From Symsagittifera roscoffensis (taxonomy: Eukaryota; Xenacoelomorpha; Acoela; Convolutidae): 64,000 bases of DNA. The notes under the pieces were generated by a model. It worked only from the letters and a program-made list of their open reading frames with translations, had not been told where the DNA came from and made no database searches. Location of the stretch: the NCBI RefSeq assembly GCF_963678635.1, contig NC_087070.1:7972539-8036538 (forward strand). The letters are read 5' to 3'. Shown piece by piece: positions 61,590-64,000 of this stretch. The position numbers were made by a program, and so were the translations under genes. Position 1 is the stretch's first letter, and each line of letters opens with the position of its first letter.

Positions 61590-62105
61590 AGTAAAACTTG
61601 AAGAACTTTTCAAAATTGCTAATCAACAACCAACACAACATCCCCACCGACTACGACATTCCAGGAATCTTCAACAACAACAATCATCAACACGTATTTC
61701 AATTCCATAAAAGCAATATCTCTTTGAGGAAAAACGCATTATTATCAGAACCTTTAGAACACGTTATTCGCCACGCACCTCTAAGCGAACCACAATGAGA
61801 ACCAAAGTACAATATATACCATTCTCTCCAGCAAGACCTTATGAGAACAAAACACCCTAGTCAAAATCAATACCAAATAGATAAAAAAATCATACATCCA
61901 AGACGTAATAGAAATTTTACAACTCCCAGAGTTCATTTTAATATATCGTCATCACCAATCCCAAATCCTTTAGATTTTTCCAGTAGTACAATTCAAAGTA
62001 CCCCTCTACCATTACAATCTGGAACAACAAAATACACCAAACATACCATCGGATTACTTAGGATCAACCCCCACTTCCGAACAAATTCGTGAAAATCCTT
62101 TTAAC
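61590..62105 (+). pseudogene. Linker reading frame (copy C), 3'-truncated
   Basis: Diverged homologue of 37700-38160: AACTTTTCAAAATTGCTAAT at 61605, then RRNRNFTTPRVHFN in the frame 61841-62092. At about 62100 it is joined directly to env-like sequence (CTTTGCAGGATAATT). Everything corresponding to roughly 25245-26580 of copy 1 is missing. Confidence 0.55.
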
Positions 62106-63353
62106 CTCCCAATCTTTGCAGGATAATTTTTTATCAGGTAATAGATCAAATTTCATTGACTACGAAGAAAATATATTATGGTATTACACATTTACGAAAA
62201 AAAGTATCATCATTATATGTATTTGGATTTAAAAGATGTTATAAAAGAATCCCTATATTCTACAAAACTAAAATACATTTTGTTGACACACTTTCAAGAC
62301 GAACCTATTTTTGGGATACAACCGTCCCATTTGCATCTAAAAAAAGCCACAATGTTGTACAGCTAAATCCAAATTAAGATAAATACTATCTTCTCCCACC
62401 ATATCCTACTTTTATGCAACCATTTAAAAAACTTTCACCAAAGTATCAGAGCTTTTGCCAGAAACGCAAACGTAGATTTACAATCAAAAGGTATAAACTC
62501 TAAATCAGATATACAACATCCCATCCGTACACAACAATTTCAAGAATTTCTTACAAAAATGGATACAATACAAAGCTACCCATTAAACAGAGTTTAGCAA
62601 AACTTGCAGAAACCACAAGATAATCAGACATCTATACACAAGACAACAGTGGATATGTCGAAGATATAAAAGATTACATTTACTCAAACGGGGAAAAATA
62701 CCGTCCTCAAGTTCTTTCATCTATTAACATCTTTAGTTCTGTAAATTCATAAAACGAACTTCTCTTCTTTCTACGCTGGATATTACATCTTAGAAAGGTT
62801 GACTAGATTAAACGCAATGTTTAATTTTTTTGGGTTCCTCTTCTCTTTATTGAAAGGAATCTATAACACATACGCAACACACGCACAAGTAAAGAAACCA
62901 GCAAGTGTAGCACGCATTATATTCGCAGGATTTTTTGGAATATTTTCAAGCTCAATTAACAAAACTCTACTGGACGCTCAAATAAATGAAAAAATATCAA
63001 CCCCACCAAATGCATATGATAATTCACAAGACAACAAAATTACAACACCCACTGCACAACAATTACACAATTTACGTAATAACCAACCGTTATTTTTACT
63101 ACCACGAAACTATAGGAGTACAGCCATAACCGAGCAAATCTCTACAATTCATAGATACCCACAAAGTCCAGTTACTCACACAATAGCCCAACAACCAAAT
63201 TTGGAAGAAATGTATAAACAAATCATAGAACAGCCACATACCACTAATTTCCGTTCTCAGAATAACCATTTTTTAGCCCACGATGAGCCGCCAGATTGGA
63301 TTCCTCAGCCGTCCCCTTTCTTACACATCCAATCTTCAACGTCACTCTCCTAA
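62106..63353 (+). pseudogene. env: Env-like membrane protein, copy C, lacking its N-terminal half
   Basis: Homologous to 26580-27796. The membrane-proximal part is broken by stops. The 184-codon open frame at 62799-63353 carries the span (FNFFGFLFSLL) and the long Thr/Pro/Asn/His-rich tail. Because of the deletion, no signal peptide or outer domain remains. Confidence 0.5.
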
Positions 63354-63419
63354 CATATCAATCTCTGATCTCACTCCTTCTCCTCTCCCGTACCATCATT
63401 CACTAAAAATTCACCACGC

Positions 63420-64000
63420 ATGGAATCTGATGACACTTCCGCACGCACAGTTTTTCACACCATCTCACAATTTAACAATTCTGATATTGAATTTCCAGAT
63501 CAATTCCGAAATTCCGAGCCCAGCCCGTCCACTTTTTTGCAACCCACCTTCCGCCCGCTCCATACCCCAACTCCCGATGAATTTTCCCCAGCCCCTTCTC
63601 CTTACACTGATGCAACCCCAATTCTCTCCACAATGACCAGCGACCTACCCGACCCCCCCTAGCCCCGTTAATGAAGAACTCGAAAACGAACTTGATAATT
63701 TTACAACCTTACAAAAACAGCTTCAAAACCCTAACACACTAACAATTCATCAGTTATCGCAAACCATTACATCCTCCGAATCCTCCAACCCAGCATCCAC
63801 AACTGAAGAAACACAAGCCCACCGAGTATTTAAACGAAAACATCCCAATACCCCAATGCTTCCCAACCCCCGACCATCTCGAAATTTTTTCCTTCAAAAG
63901 TATTCCTACAAATGTGCTTAACATTCTTTCCACAATAGACTCATTACCAAACTACTAACAACGATCAGCGAACTTACCTTGACGAACATGCCTTGTTTCC
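63420..64000 (+). pseudogene. Unknown 3' coding region (copy C), cut by the window end
   Basis: It starts MESDDTSARTVFHTISQF and stays open to 63662, longer than the equivalent part of copy 1. It then continues after a stop with LTIHQLSQTITSSESSN and an LDEHALF block at the window edge. The order of blocks matches 27929-28600. Function unknown. Confidence 0.5.

Overview
The window is nuclear DNA of an animal (metazoan). It carries exons with GT/AG splice borders separated by multi-kilobase introns, a complete BEL/Pao LTR retrotransposon, decayed env-bearing Ty3/Gypsy-like elements, and several satellite arrays. There is no bacterial-style gene packing. The sequence is AT-rich outside the satellites and the BEL element. 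I cannot name the phylum from the sequence alone.

Layout. 1-4664: a 22-bp satellite kept in strict register, with an 858-bp higher-order period near its start. 4665-14257: a plus-strand gene begins here. A signal-peptide exon (6499-6553) is followed by a phase 1-1 exon for an N-glycosylated extracellular module (10588-10896). That exon and its flanks are repeated 2,000 bp downstream (12588-12896). The intron beside each copy is a 29-bp minisatellite. 14258-23259: a very young BEL/Pao element on the minus strand, inserted into the 29-bp array. It has near-identical LTRs, a 5-bp target duplication, a Lys-tRNA-like primer site, a polypurine tract and one gag-pol frame broken by a single TGA. Its 5' leader carries three copies of a covarying hairpin. 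23260-25065: the rest of the 29-bp array, GA/GATA microsatellite, and a 200-N assembly gap.

25066-31515: the 3' part of a Ty3/Gypsy-like element: a linker reading frame, an env-like membrane protein, a further 3' coding region of unknown function, and an LTR-like end. 31623-35127: two more probable host exons with extracellular character. 35461-36716: a 314-unit TATG microsatellite. 36987-64000: a rearranged cluster of the same Ty3/Gypsy family. It has two further LTR-like pieces, one of them chimeric, and three gag-protease copies. One copy is preceded by a tandem array of about 1.1-kb gag-derived units that looks like a satellite being born from a retrotransposon. The cluster also holds one decayed reverse transcriptase-RNase H-integrase region and a second, internally deleted env-like region.

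How the parts relate. The host gene supplies the few plus-strand exons. Its introns have been filled by satellites and retroelements. The BEL element is the only element here with a nearly intact coding capacity. All Ty3/Gypsy-like copies are broken by many stops, frameshifts and internal joins.
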